Assembly (NCBI RefSeq): GCF_028598555.1
Contig: NZ_JAQRFN010000019.1
Location: 20,613 to 84,612 of the forward strand
Direction of reading: 5' to 3'
DNA length: 64,000 nucleotides
Source of the DNA: Xenorhabdus anantnagensis
Lineage (GTDB): Bacteria; Pseudomonadota; Gammaproteobacteria; Enterobacterales; Enterobacteriaceae
Shown one piece after another: positions 1 to 7,139 of the stretch. The notes beneath the pieces are model-generated. The model did no database searches. It was given only the letters and a program-made list of their open reading frames with translations, and was not told the DNA's origin. A program made the translations under genes and the position numbers. The first letter of the stretch is position 1. Each line of letters starts with the position of its first letter.

Positions 1-414
1 GCAAGGTTCGTGGAAAGTGACAAAGGGTCGGGTCTGCAACAAGTCAGACACCTCATGCAACTGCAATTGTGCCATGACTCTGGCCACACTCCAGGGCGTA
101 AAGAACTGCTGAAGTTCCTTATTGCCCAGCTCCAGTTGCATAAACACGCTGCCGAGAAAATCACCGGGTGCTTCCGACAATGCCAGCACGGTCATCGAAA
201 AAAGTTCCACAATCCGGTCAATATCTTCCCGTTCGTATTTGTTGATGGTTTTCAGATAGAACTGCTCGAGTTCCTCACTGAAACAGTATTTATTGTGAAT
301 GGCGGCCATTGCACAGTTGCAAAAATCCTGAAAAACCCGATAACGGTTACGGTAACGGGCGGTTTGTTTAAACAATGAAATAAAGTCTTTCTGGTAGTCA
401 GAGCCAGAAGCCAT
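1..414 (-). CDS. N-6 DNA methylase family protein (3' part beyond window)
   Basis: The minus-strand frame is open from an ATG at 414 to the window edge (138 codons), so only the N-terminal part is visible. An AGGAAAA Shine-Dalgarno lies just upstream. Near the end it reads QQFFTPWSVARVMAQL, the typical 'FTP..va..m' segment of N-6 adenine methylases of the HsdM type, and the last residues FHEPC look like the start of SAM-binding motif I (usually followed by GSG). That motif is cut by the window end. The N-terminal 90 residues are helical with no motif I recognise. It is the last visible gene of a minus-strand accessory module with antirestriction genes, so it may protect the ICE or act as an orphan methylase. 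The family call rests on two short motifs. Confidence 0.62.
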   Translation of the reverse strand, partial: MASGSDYQKDFISLFKQTARYRNRYRVFQDFCNCAMAAIHNKYCFSEELEQFYLKTINKYEREDIDRIVELFSMTVLALSEAPGDFLGSVFMQLELGNKELQQFFTPWSVARVMAQLQLHEVSDLLQTRPFVTFHEPC

Positions 415-470
415 AGCGTGTTTTCCTGATAAAAAAGGAAAACACGCCCCGACAGGGGGAACGTGTTTCC
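415..470 (-). promoter_or_regulatory. Leader hairpin able to mask the Shine-Dalgarno (copy i)
   Basis: The middle arm at 437-446 is complementary to the outer arm at 462-470 (9 bp with one bulge) and also, perfectly over 10 bp, to 417-426. That second site is the ribosome-binding region of the gene starting at 414. Read as minus-strand RNA, the arm can close the upstream hairpin or sequester the AGGAAAA, but not both. Four similar leaders occur at 1442-1509, 2379-2444, 3398-3458 and 54124-54190. Confidence 0.6.
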
Positions 471-517
471 CTTGTCGGTTGAGGTGAAAATAAGTGGATG
501 CTGCGTTGAACAAAGAA

Positions 518-1441
518 TTACTGGCCGACGGCCATCGCCGGTAGTGCCAGTGCCGGTTCGGTTTTGTCTCCGTTAACCAGATACAGGGCCGGACGGTTTT
601 CGTGTCCTACCTGCCCGTTATGACTGTCCACATGTTCACCCTGGTCATAACAATCATAGCCTTTTAACTGACCTGATGGTTCGCTGTACCAGTGGCGGAT
701 TTCACAGTCAAACACTGATGACAGCCCGCCCATCAGTTCCGCCGAAGGCGGTACCCATGGAGTGTCAAAACGCACGGTTAAGCTGCTGACATGGCGCCTT
801 TCCCAGCGGACATGATGACCGAACGGCCATTCCAGCCCATAGTGCTCATCGTAGAACTGCACCGTGGAGGCCATCCCTTTCAGTAAACCACTGTTGCCGT
901 TAATTTCCGTGGCCAATCGGGTCGGTCGTATCATCAGCATATCGCACGGCTGGGCCGAGGTCGGATAAACCGACAGCTTCTCCCAGCACACGCCGATATC
1001 AAGGTTGTCTGACCAGCTCACCACGCCGAACCAGTCAGTGTACTGACGGGTCAGCAGGTGGGCAATCATGTCACGCGCTGATGCCGGTATAGTCTCCCAG
1101 CGCAGCAGGCTTAAGCCCGACTGGCGGTAGATACTGTCAATCCGCTTCATATTTTCGGCGGTTAACAACACATTATCCTGCAACAACGCCAGCCACTGTT
1201 CAAACGCGAGATTCTGCGCGGTCGGCGCTGCCGTGCCCCGAATCAGTTCCGGATACGGTGTGTAAATGAGGGGCTTGGTGGGTTTTAATATCCCCGCACA
1301 GCCGGCCAGAAACAGGCGCAGGCTCTGTAATACCGCCTGACGGTAACGGGGGACTTCTTCTCCGCAGACCCATTGCTGCATCACATCGAGACACACGGAT
1401 TTGCCCGTAACTTCCAGTTGATTAGTGACCCATTCTGCCAT
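518..1441 (-). CDS. DUF1281 / YubB ferredoxin-like domain protein
   Basis: A 307-residue cytoplasmic protein with no signal peptide. The opening MAEWVTNQLEVTG and the W/F-rich C-terminal half (VSWSDNLDIG, ARDMIAHLL) resemble the DUF1281 family, whose N-terminal part is the YubB-type ferredoxin-like domain. These proteins are common on conjugative plasmids and ICEs and have no established biochemical role. The SD is AAAGGAAC, 8 nt before the ATG. It is in a co-directional minus-strand set with antirestriction genes and has its own leader hairpin. The family assignment is by pattern recall. Confidence 0.6.
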   Translation of the reverse strand: MAEWVTNQLEVTGKSVCLDVMQQWVCGEEVPRYRQAVLQSLRLFLAGCAGILKPTKPLIYTPYPELIRGTAAPTAQNLAFEQWLALLQDNVLLTAENMKRIDSIYRQSGLSLLRWETIPASARDMIAHLLTRQYTDWFGVVSWSDNLDIGVCWEKLSVYPTSAQPCDMLMIRPTRLATEINGNSGLLKGMASTVQFYDEHYGLEWPFGHHVRWERRHVSSLTVRFDTPWVPPSAELMGGLSSVFDCEIRHWYSEPSGQLKGYDCYDQGEHVDSHNGQVGHENRPALYLVNGDKTEPALALPAMAVGQ

Positions 1442-1509
1442 GTTAAGTTCCTTTGATTTTTAAGTTTAAAAACCGGAGAAACTGTTCCCCCACGGGAGTC
1501 AGTTCCCCC
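1442..1509 (-). promoter_or_regulatory. Leader hairpin (copy ii)
   Basis: As minus-strand RNA, GGGGGAACTG (1500-1509) pairs over all 10 positions, with two G-U pairs, to CAGTTTCTCC (1475-1484). The 3' arm can also pair for 6 bp with GGAACT in the ribosome-binding region (1442-1454) of the gene at 1441. The loop carries TCCCGTGGGG, like the loops of the other copies. The alternative pairing is weaker here than in copies i, iv and v. Confidence 0.45.
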
Positions 1510-1531
1510 GATGGGTGATTGAAGAAAAGTG

Positions 1532-1836
1532 TCAGTTGAAATCCCGTCTGAAAATATCGGCAACCTGACTGTCGACAATGACCATCAGCTCGTCATGCAT
1601 GCCCAGATACGGTGTACTACCTGATATTTCAGACGCATTCATGCGGGTTAAATCGTATTTATTCCCCCGTTCATTGATGGCATCAGACGGCCGGATGCCA
1701 CTGGCGATATGTTCGGTTACCGTTTCGGTTTCACACAATGCCGTGTCATTCAGGCTCAGACCAAAATGACGTTTCAGCAACGCGGCGGCAATCATCTGCC
1801 AGACGGTTAAACGTCAGGCTTCCAGGGTGACACCAT
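1532..1836 (-). pseudogene. CbtA (YeeV)-like toxin, 1-nt frameshift near the 5' end
   Basis: The intact part starts at ATG 1795 (87 residues). It carries LLKRHFGLSLNDTAL and the stretch up to NKYDLTR, which matches the core of CbtA/YeeV toxins (LLDQHYGLTLNDTPF... in E. coli), known to target MreB/FtsZ. In the same frame upstream comes LTVWQ, again CbtA-like, then a stop (TGA, 1814-1816). A second ATG at 1836 overlaps the upstream gene's stop (TGATG) and encodes MVSPWKPDV. One extra T in the TTT run at about 1808-1811 would join both into one 100-residue protein. No CbeA-like antitoxin is seen nearby. It may be a real frameshift, a sequencing error, or a shorter protein started at 1795. Confidence 0.5.
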
Positions 1837-2378
1837 CAAACGCTGACCGTTGCGCTATGCCGGAGAATATCCTGCACTTCGTGATGATAGTGGTAATCGG
1901 GTGAAATCATATGCAGTGACAACAAATTCGCCTCCTGCCACAAAACGTGGGCTGCCTGCGGATCCTGCCAGCTCAGCTCAACGGTGGCCGCCTGACATAA
2001 CTGCTGTTGTTTTCGTTCCAGTGACAAACGTTCTGACGTCAGTGTAACCGGCTGCGCCCAGACGATCTCGTCATAAAAGCGCCCCCCGAGCACACTGTTA
2101 TCTTTGGCGTCATATATCATCACCGTCAGGGGAAAAAAGGCGCGTCGATACTGACCCGATGAGATTTCCGGTATCGGCCAGTCACCCAGCAAATGGATGA
2201 CTTTCAATCGTTGTACCGCTTCGGTGATGGAGGCAGTTTCACACACGGTCAGGATTTTCTCTTGCAGCGATTGCGGTCGGTGAGGATGCTGCATCAGGCC
2301 GGTGACCTGCACCGTAAAAATGGCTTCCTGCGACGCCGGTGTCGTGCTCTCCGGCGCAGGTAAAAAAATCGGGTTCAT
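1836..2378 (-). CDS. Hypothetical ICE accessory protein
   Basis: A 180-residue protein that I do not recognise. It has no signal peptide or transmembrane segment. Its middle part (WPIPEISSGQYRRAFFPLTVMIYDAK, then GGRFYDEIVWA) looks like a compact mixed alpha/beta domain. The C-terminal part is helical and rich in Q and H. The SD AAGGAGAG sits 9-12 nt before the ATG. It is translationally linked (TGATG) to the CbtA-like gene that follows, so it could be a partner of that gene, but nothing in it resembles the known antitoxins CbeA/YeeU. Confidence 0.6.
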   Translation of the reverse strand: MNPIFLPAPESTTPASQEAIFTVQVTGLMQHPHRPQSLQEKILTVCETASITEAVQRLKVIHLLGDWPIPEISSGQYRRAFFPLTVMIYDAKDNSVLGGRFYDEIVWAQPVTLTSERLSLERKQQQLCQAATVELSWQDPQAAHVLWQEANLLSLHMISPDYHYHHEVQDILRHSATVSV

Positions 2379-2444
2379 GGTGTGGCTCTCCTTGATTTGA
2401 CGTCAATAAAAGACAACACCCACCCAATACAGGAAGGTGTTGTC
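2379..2444 (-). promoter_or_regulatory. Leader hairpin (copy iii)
   Basis: A perfect 9-bp stem joins 2412-2420 and 2436-2444, with loop TTCCTGTATTGGGT on the minus strand. The arm GGTGT can also pair with ACACC between the SD and the ATG at 2378. This alternative pairing is shorter (5 bp) than in the other copies. The hairpin lies 34 nt upstream of the start codon. Confidence 0.42.
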
Positions 2445-2499
2445 GGCTCCCCAGTCAGGCGCTAAAGAAAAGGGTTAACAGCCTCATCGACTGATAACG

Positions 2500-2961
2500 T
2501 CAGTGGTGATGATGGTTGTTATGGATAAGTGACGAGCTGATGATGTCCTCTTTGGGCTGCATCGCCAGTACCGCACGTAGCAGCCCAGTTTCCGGGTGGT
2601 GCAGCGCGTATTCCCGCAGTTCGCAGAACCGGAACGCATCCGCATTCGGTTCATCCAACTCAGCGATACGGGCAAACACAATCGCGGTGACGGCCAGACC
2701 AAACGCATCCGCAGACAGCGTGGCCGTCAATGTCGTCTCCGGCAGATAAACCGAATAGGTTTTTGCCGCGGTGGGGATCATATACGTCAGGGAATCAGAC
2801 ACGTTCCGGCTGCGCCACTGCTCAGGACGATATTCACCACACAACTGTGAGGCGGTATTCGCCAGCAGGAATCCCAGAAACAACCGTTCCAGTGGCGTTT
2901 TATCGGGAAACACGACCGACAGGGCCAGGCTGTCCAGCAGCATCAGTTCATTATCCGGCAT
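2500..2961 (-). CDS. ArdB/KlcA-like antirestriction protein (copy 2)
   Basis: A 153-residue protein from ATG 2961 (a GTG at 2964 is also possible; GGGAG lies upstream). The signature of the ArdB/KlcA family is visible in the C-terminal half: LSADAFGLAVTAIVF, then FCELREYALHHPETGLLRAVL. This family inhibits type I restriction enzymes of recipient cells. It overlaps the 3' end of the preceding paralogue by 11 nt, so the two are probably translated together. The C-terminus ends in a natural HNNHHHH run encoded by CAC/CAT codons. Confidence 0.72.
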   Translation of the reverse strand: MPDNELMLLDSLALSVVFPDKTPLERLFLGFLLANTASQLCGEYRPEQWRSRNVSDSLTYMIPTAAKTYSVYLPETTLTATLSADAFGLAVTAIVFARIAELDEPNADAFRFCELREYALHHPETGLLRAVLAMQPKEDIISSSLIHNNHHHH

Positions 2962-3397
2962 CACGTGCTCCCTTTAAACCCAGGGCCGCCCGGATACACT
3001 GAGCCTGAGGATGTTGCCGCGCATATTCACGCAGGGCGTAAAATCGCTCAGCGTACCCGTCCAGCTTCATCAGGTCAGTCAGGTAACTTAATACGCTCAG
3101 GGTCACCATCAGCCCAAAGGCATCGGCGGAGACTTCACCCTTAAAATCCGTCGTACTCACGTTGACCACCGACGTATCCAACAGTACCGGCACGATATAG
3201 GCGATACGGTCTGACACCTTCCGGTACTGCCATCGGTCACACCGGTCATCGTCACACAGCCCGGCAGCCGCTTTAATGAACGTGTGCTCCAGCAACATCA
3301 GTTCCAGTGAACCGGTGTGAGGAAAAATTTCAGCAAAAGGGGATAATTCAGCTGGGGGCACAGTGTGCACCGTGGCCGGGGGGGTATGTTGTTGCAT
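2951..3397 (-). CDS. ArdB/KlcA-like antirestriction protein (copy 1)
   Basis: A 148-residue protein. It shares with the next gene the block VSADAFGLMVTLSVL followed by YALREYARQHPQAQCIRAAL, the ArdB/KlcA hallmark (Sadaa-G... lreFa..HPe...i..A). The start has SD GGAGAATACC. Upstream lie the SD-masking leader (copy iv) and a STAXI-like RNA (3523-3628), so it heads an antirestriction transcription unit. ArdB-type proteins are not DNA mimics. They act in the recipient soon after transfer, which fits early, tightly switched expression. Confidence 0.72.
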   Translation of the reverse strand: MQQHTPPATVHTVPPAELSPFAEIFPHTGSLELMLLEHTFIKAAAGLCDDDRCDRWQYRKVSDRIAYIVPVLLDTSVVNVSTTDFKGEVSADAFGLMVTLSVLSYLTDLMKLDGYAERFYALREYARQHPQAQCIRAALGLKGARDAG

Positions 3398-3458
3398 GGT
3401 ATTCTCCTGATAAAAACAACGGAGAACACCTGACCCAATGGGAAATGTGTTCCCCGTT
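3398..3458 (-). promoter_or_regulatory. Leader hairpin with Shine-Dalgarno masking (copy iv)
   Basis: This is the clearest copy. As minus-strand RNA, GTGTTCTCCGTT (3418-3429) pairs over 12 bp with AACGGGGAACAC (3447-3458). The same arm, as GGTGTTCTCC (3421-3430), pairs over all 10 positions (one G-U) with GGAGAATACC (3398-3407), which is the Shine-Dalgarno directly before the ATG at 3397. The two pairings exclude each other. Confidence 0.65.
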
Positions 3459-3522
3459 GGGTGACTGGCCGGTTGGCCATCATGGATAAGATTAAGCGAC
3501 CTTCATCGTCATCAGACTGACG

Positions 3523-3628
3523 ATATCTGCTTCCAAAGGGGCGCAGATGTACCACACCGTAGTGTACTCCCTTGCAGGCTACAGGAGTGTTGCTGTCGCT
3601 GCCCGAAGGTGATCCTCACAAGCGACCG
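3523..3628 (-). ncRNA. STAXI-like structured RNA, copy A (antirestriction side)
   Basis: Four stems can be drawn: 3525-3530/3543-3548 (ATCTGC/GCAGAT), 3554-3557/3562-3565 (ACAC/GTGT), 3566-3570/3584-3588 (ACTCC/GGAGT) and 3595-3600/3621-3626 (GTCGCT/AGCGAC). Copies at 18052-18156 and 54265-54362 keep the loops while changing stem bases on both sides: the second stem is GCAT/ATGC and CGCG/CGCG there. The loop of the first stem (CCCTT) can pair with AAGGG after the third, as in a pseudoknot. The STAXI motif is known near SSB, Topoisomerase, Antirestriction and XerDC Integrase genes. This copy precedes the two antirestriction genes. Confidence 0.75.
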
Positions 3629-3639
3629 GATCATGGATA

Positions 3640-4257
3640 AGTCTGACTACGCTAATAAACAGAAATCATCAGGTCAATGGGTAATTCATTTTCCGGGAAA
3701 AAAATAATGTCAGGAGTGCGACGGAATTTTTGGGGCGTCAGGGAGAAACTGTCAATACGCCGTGACCCGTTCAAGCCGTGTGGTCTAACACGTTTATGCC
3801 CCAAAATGTGTTACACACTACTCCTGTTAAAAAAGTTGAACTGGATAAGATCACCTAGTAAATTTAATGACTAATTAAAAGAGTTAATAAGAAAGAATAA
3901 ACTAATTGGCTCTATGATGCATAACCGAAACATAACGTAAGTTTTCATTATAACAATGTGTTAAGTTAAGTCGGCTAGGGCACGATTAAATTTGACGGTC
4001 GGCTATGAGCGAGAAGCGGACTGATCCGCTTATCCCAGCATTTGCTCAGACGGCTTTCCGTCAGCAGCAAAAAGATATCGCGGACACTCATTTTAAAATA
4101 TCCAGTATTACAACTGAGTGTTAGCCAAACCTTTTAATTGGCTTTACCGTGGGAATACATAATAAAGCTATTCATCGCAGGTAGGGCACTAGCTCTGTAT
4201 ATGAGGCTAATATTATGTAGATAGGGAATATCGGCTGATTTCATCTTGCGAAGCCCC
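3640..4257. other. 618-nt interval without a recognised gene
   Basis: AT-rich stretch between the antirestriction unit and the end of the defence operon. A 36-codon minus-strand frame (ATG 4091, beginning MSVRDIFLLLTESRLSKC) and a 65-codon plus-strand frame from 3677 are open. Neither has a convincing SD or a family I recognise, and they could be relics of an older insertion. No terminator is evident. Confidence 0.4.
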
Positions 4258-6171
4258 TTAATCACCGACTCTTGTTCCGGCAGCTTCCAGCTTTGCTTCT
4301 ACGGATGAACAAAAAACAGCCTCATCGTTGCTGAAAGCAGCAGACAGGTGACCAAAAGTCTTGTATTTGTATGAAAATAGTTTCTGGTGGCCGAAATGTC
4401 TCAGGAGATCATCCCAGAGGTAGATGAAAAGCTTTCCGTTCAATGAGGCTTTTGTCTTTTCCCCGCCTGCCAGTTCATTTGCGTTCAGGAAGAAAGGTCC
4501 AATCAGACGATCTTCAGCTATGTCACATTCGACAAGTGTTTCATTGATAACTTTTGCAAAATCAGGCCATCTGACCACATATTTCCCAGTCTGAGTCGTG
4601 AGTGTAATATCTGTCTGCGGGATATCCGGATTTGAAAAGTCTATCGGCAGATACTCGAAACTCCAACGGCGTTTGAATGCAGTATCAAGTGGCATGACAG
4701 CCTGATCACTACTGTTCATTGTTGCTAGTAAAGACAGATTTGACGGAATTTCAAGCTTATCTAGTACAGGACATCCCAGTGAAATTAGTTCACTGTTTAT
4801 ATAATCAAGCATATCCGGATCAGTAGCATCTATTCTGTAGGTACTCTCGCCGTTTGCATTTCTGTCCAGTAGCTGGAAAAGCTCACCGAAAACAGCCGCT
4901 GCAGAAGCTCGGTTAATCTCTTCGATGATCAGGCAGACAGGTCTGTCCGGACGGGATTTCGCCAGTATGAGCGAACTGGTAAACGGGCCTGGTCTGAACT
5001 GGTAAGTGATCACGGCTGCGCCTGTATCGTTCCTGTCCGTTTTCGGTTTCAGTGCACCGGTAAAATCATTGTGCTGTGTGTCCGCATGAAAAACGGTGAC
5101 TACCTTCTCTGCATCGGCACTCATATATTCATGAACTCTGTGGCTTTTGCCGGTACCGGGAGCACCGTAAAATATTCTGTTTGTTCCTCCTGTGACTGCC
5201 GGACCAGTGGCAACCGATCTGGCCGAGGACTCAAAGAAAAATAAACCGTCTTTTTTCCGGATACTCATGCCGGACCATATAGCGGACACCAGACCAGATA
5301 TTTTGTCGAGAGATTCAGCAGTATCCAGGAGCCCCTTCTTGATAAAGACATATTTTTCTAGGAGGACGGAATAGTGGACCGGGGTTTCTACATATTGTTC
5401 ATTGCCACTTAATGCCCGTGGACGGAGAAGCAAGGCTCTTCCAATACCGCCCCAATCAATAAATTCAGCATTAGTATCATTACCCAGCAATGAATCTATC
5501 TTCCCTTCCCAACCTAAAGAAGATAAAATTCTGAGCAACAGCCCATCACCATCCGGTGCACTGAATAAATACGGAATACAGGATGAGTATCTTCCGGATA
5601 GATATTCATACTCTTCTTTTTGGTTGGAAAACATATAGATAATCTTACCAAGGAGTATTGAGCTGTTGTCTGGTACAGGCAATGTTTTCAGTATGATTGA
5701 TATTACAAAATCTTCGATTGTTCTGTATTTTTTTCCCTTATTCTGATCACTGTTTATTATATTTTTTGCTTCAAGCCTTTCATGCTTATCTTTGAATAAT
5801 TTTAAAAAATTCTCTCTACTGTATGTATCCAGTGAAGAAATCTCCTGCCTGGTTGGAGTGCCATTGACAATCATATTGTCAAAATCTGCAGCAGATATTG
5901 TACTGGATACCTCAGCGAATATATTCATGTAACTGTTGAGTAAATTCATGAAAGGTCGCATTTTCAGCGCATACAGAAAATAATGACAGGGCAAATAACA
6001 GTGATTTCCATTTGCTCTGATATCCATCCTTGCCGAGTGCTCAAACATAGTCAGATTTAATGATGAAAATACATTTTTTGCTTTTTCATCGAATGCAATT
6101 TCATCGAATTGCCATGCCGATTCAGGCTCGGTTTTAAACCAGTTACCTACCATTTTCAGTTCTGAAAGCAT
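4258..6171 (-). CDS. McrB-like AAA+ ATPase (orphan, with unknown N-terminal domain)
   Basis: 637 residues. The C-terminal half is a McrB-type AAA+ NTPase: Walker A GAPGTGKS, Walker B CLIIEEINRA, then the sensor region MNSSDQAVMPLDTAFKRRW typical of McrB. The N-terminal ~330 residues differ from the DNA-binding domain of E. coli McrB and from the paralogue at 13075-14568, although the AAA+ cores of the two are closely alike (GELFQLLDR, PGPFT, LFIYLWDD versus LFVYLWDD). It is the last gene of the SNF2-GHKL-unknown-McrB operon, 44 nt after the 307-residue gene. McrB family motors drive a McrC-type nuclease. None is in this operon, so it may share the McrC-like protein at 11763-13073 or use another nuclease. 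Confidence 0.85.
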   Translation of the reverse strand: MLSELKMVGNWFKTEPESAWQFDEIAFDEKAKNVFSSLNLTMFEHSARMDIRANGNHCYLPCHYFLYALKMRPFMNLLNSYMNIFAEVSSTISAADFDNMIVNGTPTRQEISSLDTYSRENFLKLFKDKHERLEAKNIINSDQNKGKKYRTIEDFVISIILKTLPVPDNSSILLGKIIYMFSNQKEEYEYLSGRYSSCIPYLFSAPDGDGLLLRILSSLGWEGKIDSLLGNDTNAEFIDWGGIGRALLLRPRALSGNEQYVETPVHYSVLLEKYVFIKKGLLDTAESLDKISGLVSAIWSGMSIRKKDGLFFFESSARSVATGPAVTGGTNRIFYGAPGTGKSHRVHEYMSADAEKVVTVFHADTQHNDFTGALKPKTDRNDTGAAVITYQFRPGPFTSSLILAKSRPDRPVCLIIEEINRASAAAVFGELFQLLDRNANGESTYRIDATDPDMLDYINSELISLGCPVLDKLEIPSNLSLLATMNSSDQAVMPLDTAFKRRWSFEYLPIDFSNPDIPQTDITLTTQTGKYVVRWPDFAKVINETLVECDIAEDRLIGPFFLNANELAGGEKTKASLNGKLFIYLWDDLLRHFGHQKLFSYKYKTFGHLSAAFSNDEAVFCSSVEAKLEAAGTRVGD

Positions 6172-6215
6172 AATTTATCTCTTGCACTCGTAAAAAAATC
6201 CGGACCAGATACAGG

Positions 6216-7139
6216 TTAGTCATATTCGAGCCACAGACTTCTGGATATAGTCTGCCGTAGGTTTTCAATGAATTTTTTACTCTGGTCAGAGAACTGTACG
6301 TTTTCATATTGGCCCATAAAGAAAAGGAATTCAGCCAGAGCGTTACACTGTTCCTCTGTCAGATGCCTTATCACAGGATGATCCTTGTTGAGAATAATAA
6401 AATGATCATCCCCGTAACCCGGTTCCCACAATGAACCATCGGCTGTTTTACCCAGACGGATATCAAAATCAGTGAAAGAAGGTGCTATCACTCTGAGTTT
6501 TGGCAAGTATCCACCTTTTCCCGAAAACAATATTCGGAACTCAAGCAGCGCATTGAATATGATGGCAAGTGCATCACTGAATCCGGATCTGTATATGTTG
6601 TACCTGTCAGCAATGATGTTGCCAAACATGTCCGTATTGTCCTGCCCCACAGATTCGCACTCCGGAATCCCGGTCATCAGTTTTTTTATCTCTGATGGAA
6701 TGAACAGCCGTGCATATTTTTTGCCTTGGTGAATAAGCGCTGTGGAAACACTACTGGCCGAGAATTCAAAATCCTCCAGACCGAGAAGTTCCGCGGCCTC
6801 ATAGGCCATACGGACAATTTTGCAGTTTGATGGCAGATTTTCAGTGATCCAGTCATTCAATTCAGCATTCTGTTTTGCCAGTTCTCCTTTGGGGAGGTCA
6901 GCCACAGCAATACCAAGGGTATTCTCAAATGAGACTTTGTTGCTAAAGACAGCAGCACTGGCAGCTACCTGATAAATAAAATCGGTAACAATCATATCGG
7001 ACTCATTGAAAATACGGTTGAACAGATCAATAGGCAAAGGAATCCTGTTCTGCCAGAAAATAAGTCCATCCACCCGATAACTGGCATTTTTGTCATGAAG
7101 ATAGCGTTTGAAATCCGCCAGATCGTATTGATAGTTCAT
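6216..7139 (-). CDS. Unknown defence-island protein sharing a C-terminal motif with its GHKL neighbour
   Basis: 307 residues, cytoplasmic, no family recognised. The start overlaps the upstream GHKL gene's stop (ATGA), so the two are coupled. Its C-terminal ~90 residues read SLWEPGYGDDHFIILNKDHP, followed by a helical segment of about 60 residues. The GHKL protein ends in the same way: NLWEPSCDKEGNTCVTLGKSHP, then helices. The shared pattern is LWEP - 7 to 9 residues - hydrophobic strand - K-x-HP - helical bundle. I infer a common accessory or dimerisation domain. The N-terminal part (first 200 residues) has no visible nuclease motif. Confidence 0.7.
   Translation of the reverse strand: MNYQYDLADFKRYLHDKNASYRVDGLIFWQNRIPLPIDLFNRIFNESDMIVTDFIYQVAASAAVFSNKVSFENTLGIAVADLPKGELAKQNAELNDWITENLPSNCKIVRMAYEAAELLGLEDFEFSASSVSTALIHQGKKYARLFIPSEIKKLMTGIPECESVGQDNTDMFGNIIADRYNIYRSGFSDALAIIFNALLEFRILFSGKGGYLPKLRVIAPSFTDFDIRLGKTADGSLWEPGYGDDHFIILNKDHPVIRHLTEEQCNALAEFLFFMGQYENVQFSDQSKKFIENLRQTISRSLWLEYD

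Noticed and set aside
10..378. Plus-strand open frame of 122 codons
   Set aside because: It is the shadow of the minus-strand methylase gene, has no SD, and the minus frame has clear family motifs.
2500..2530. Vector-derived His tag at the end of the ArdB-like gene
   Set aside because: The HHHH run is in natural context, the codons are mixed, and native sequence follows on both sides.
3677..3874. 65-codon plus frame
   Set aside because: No SD, no family, no neighbour relation.
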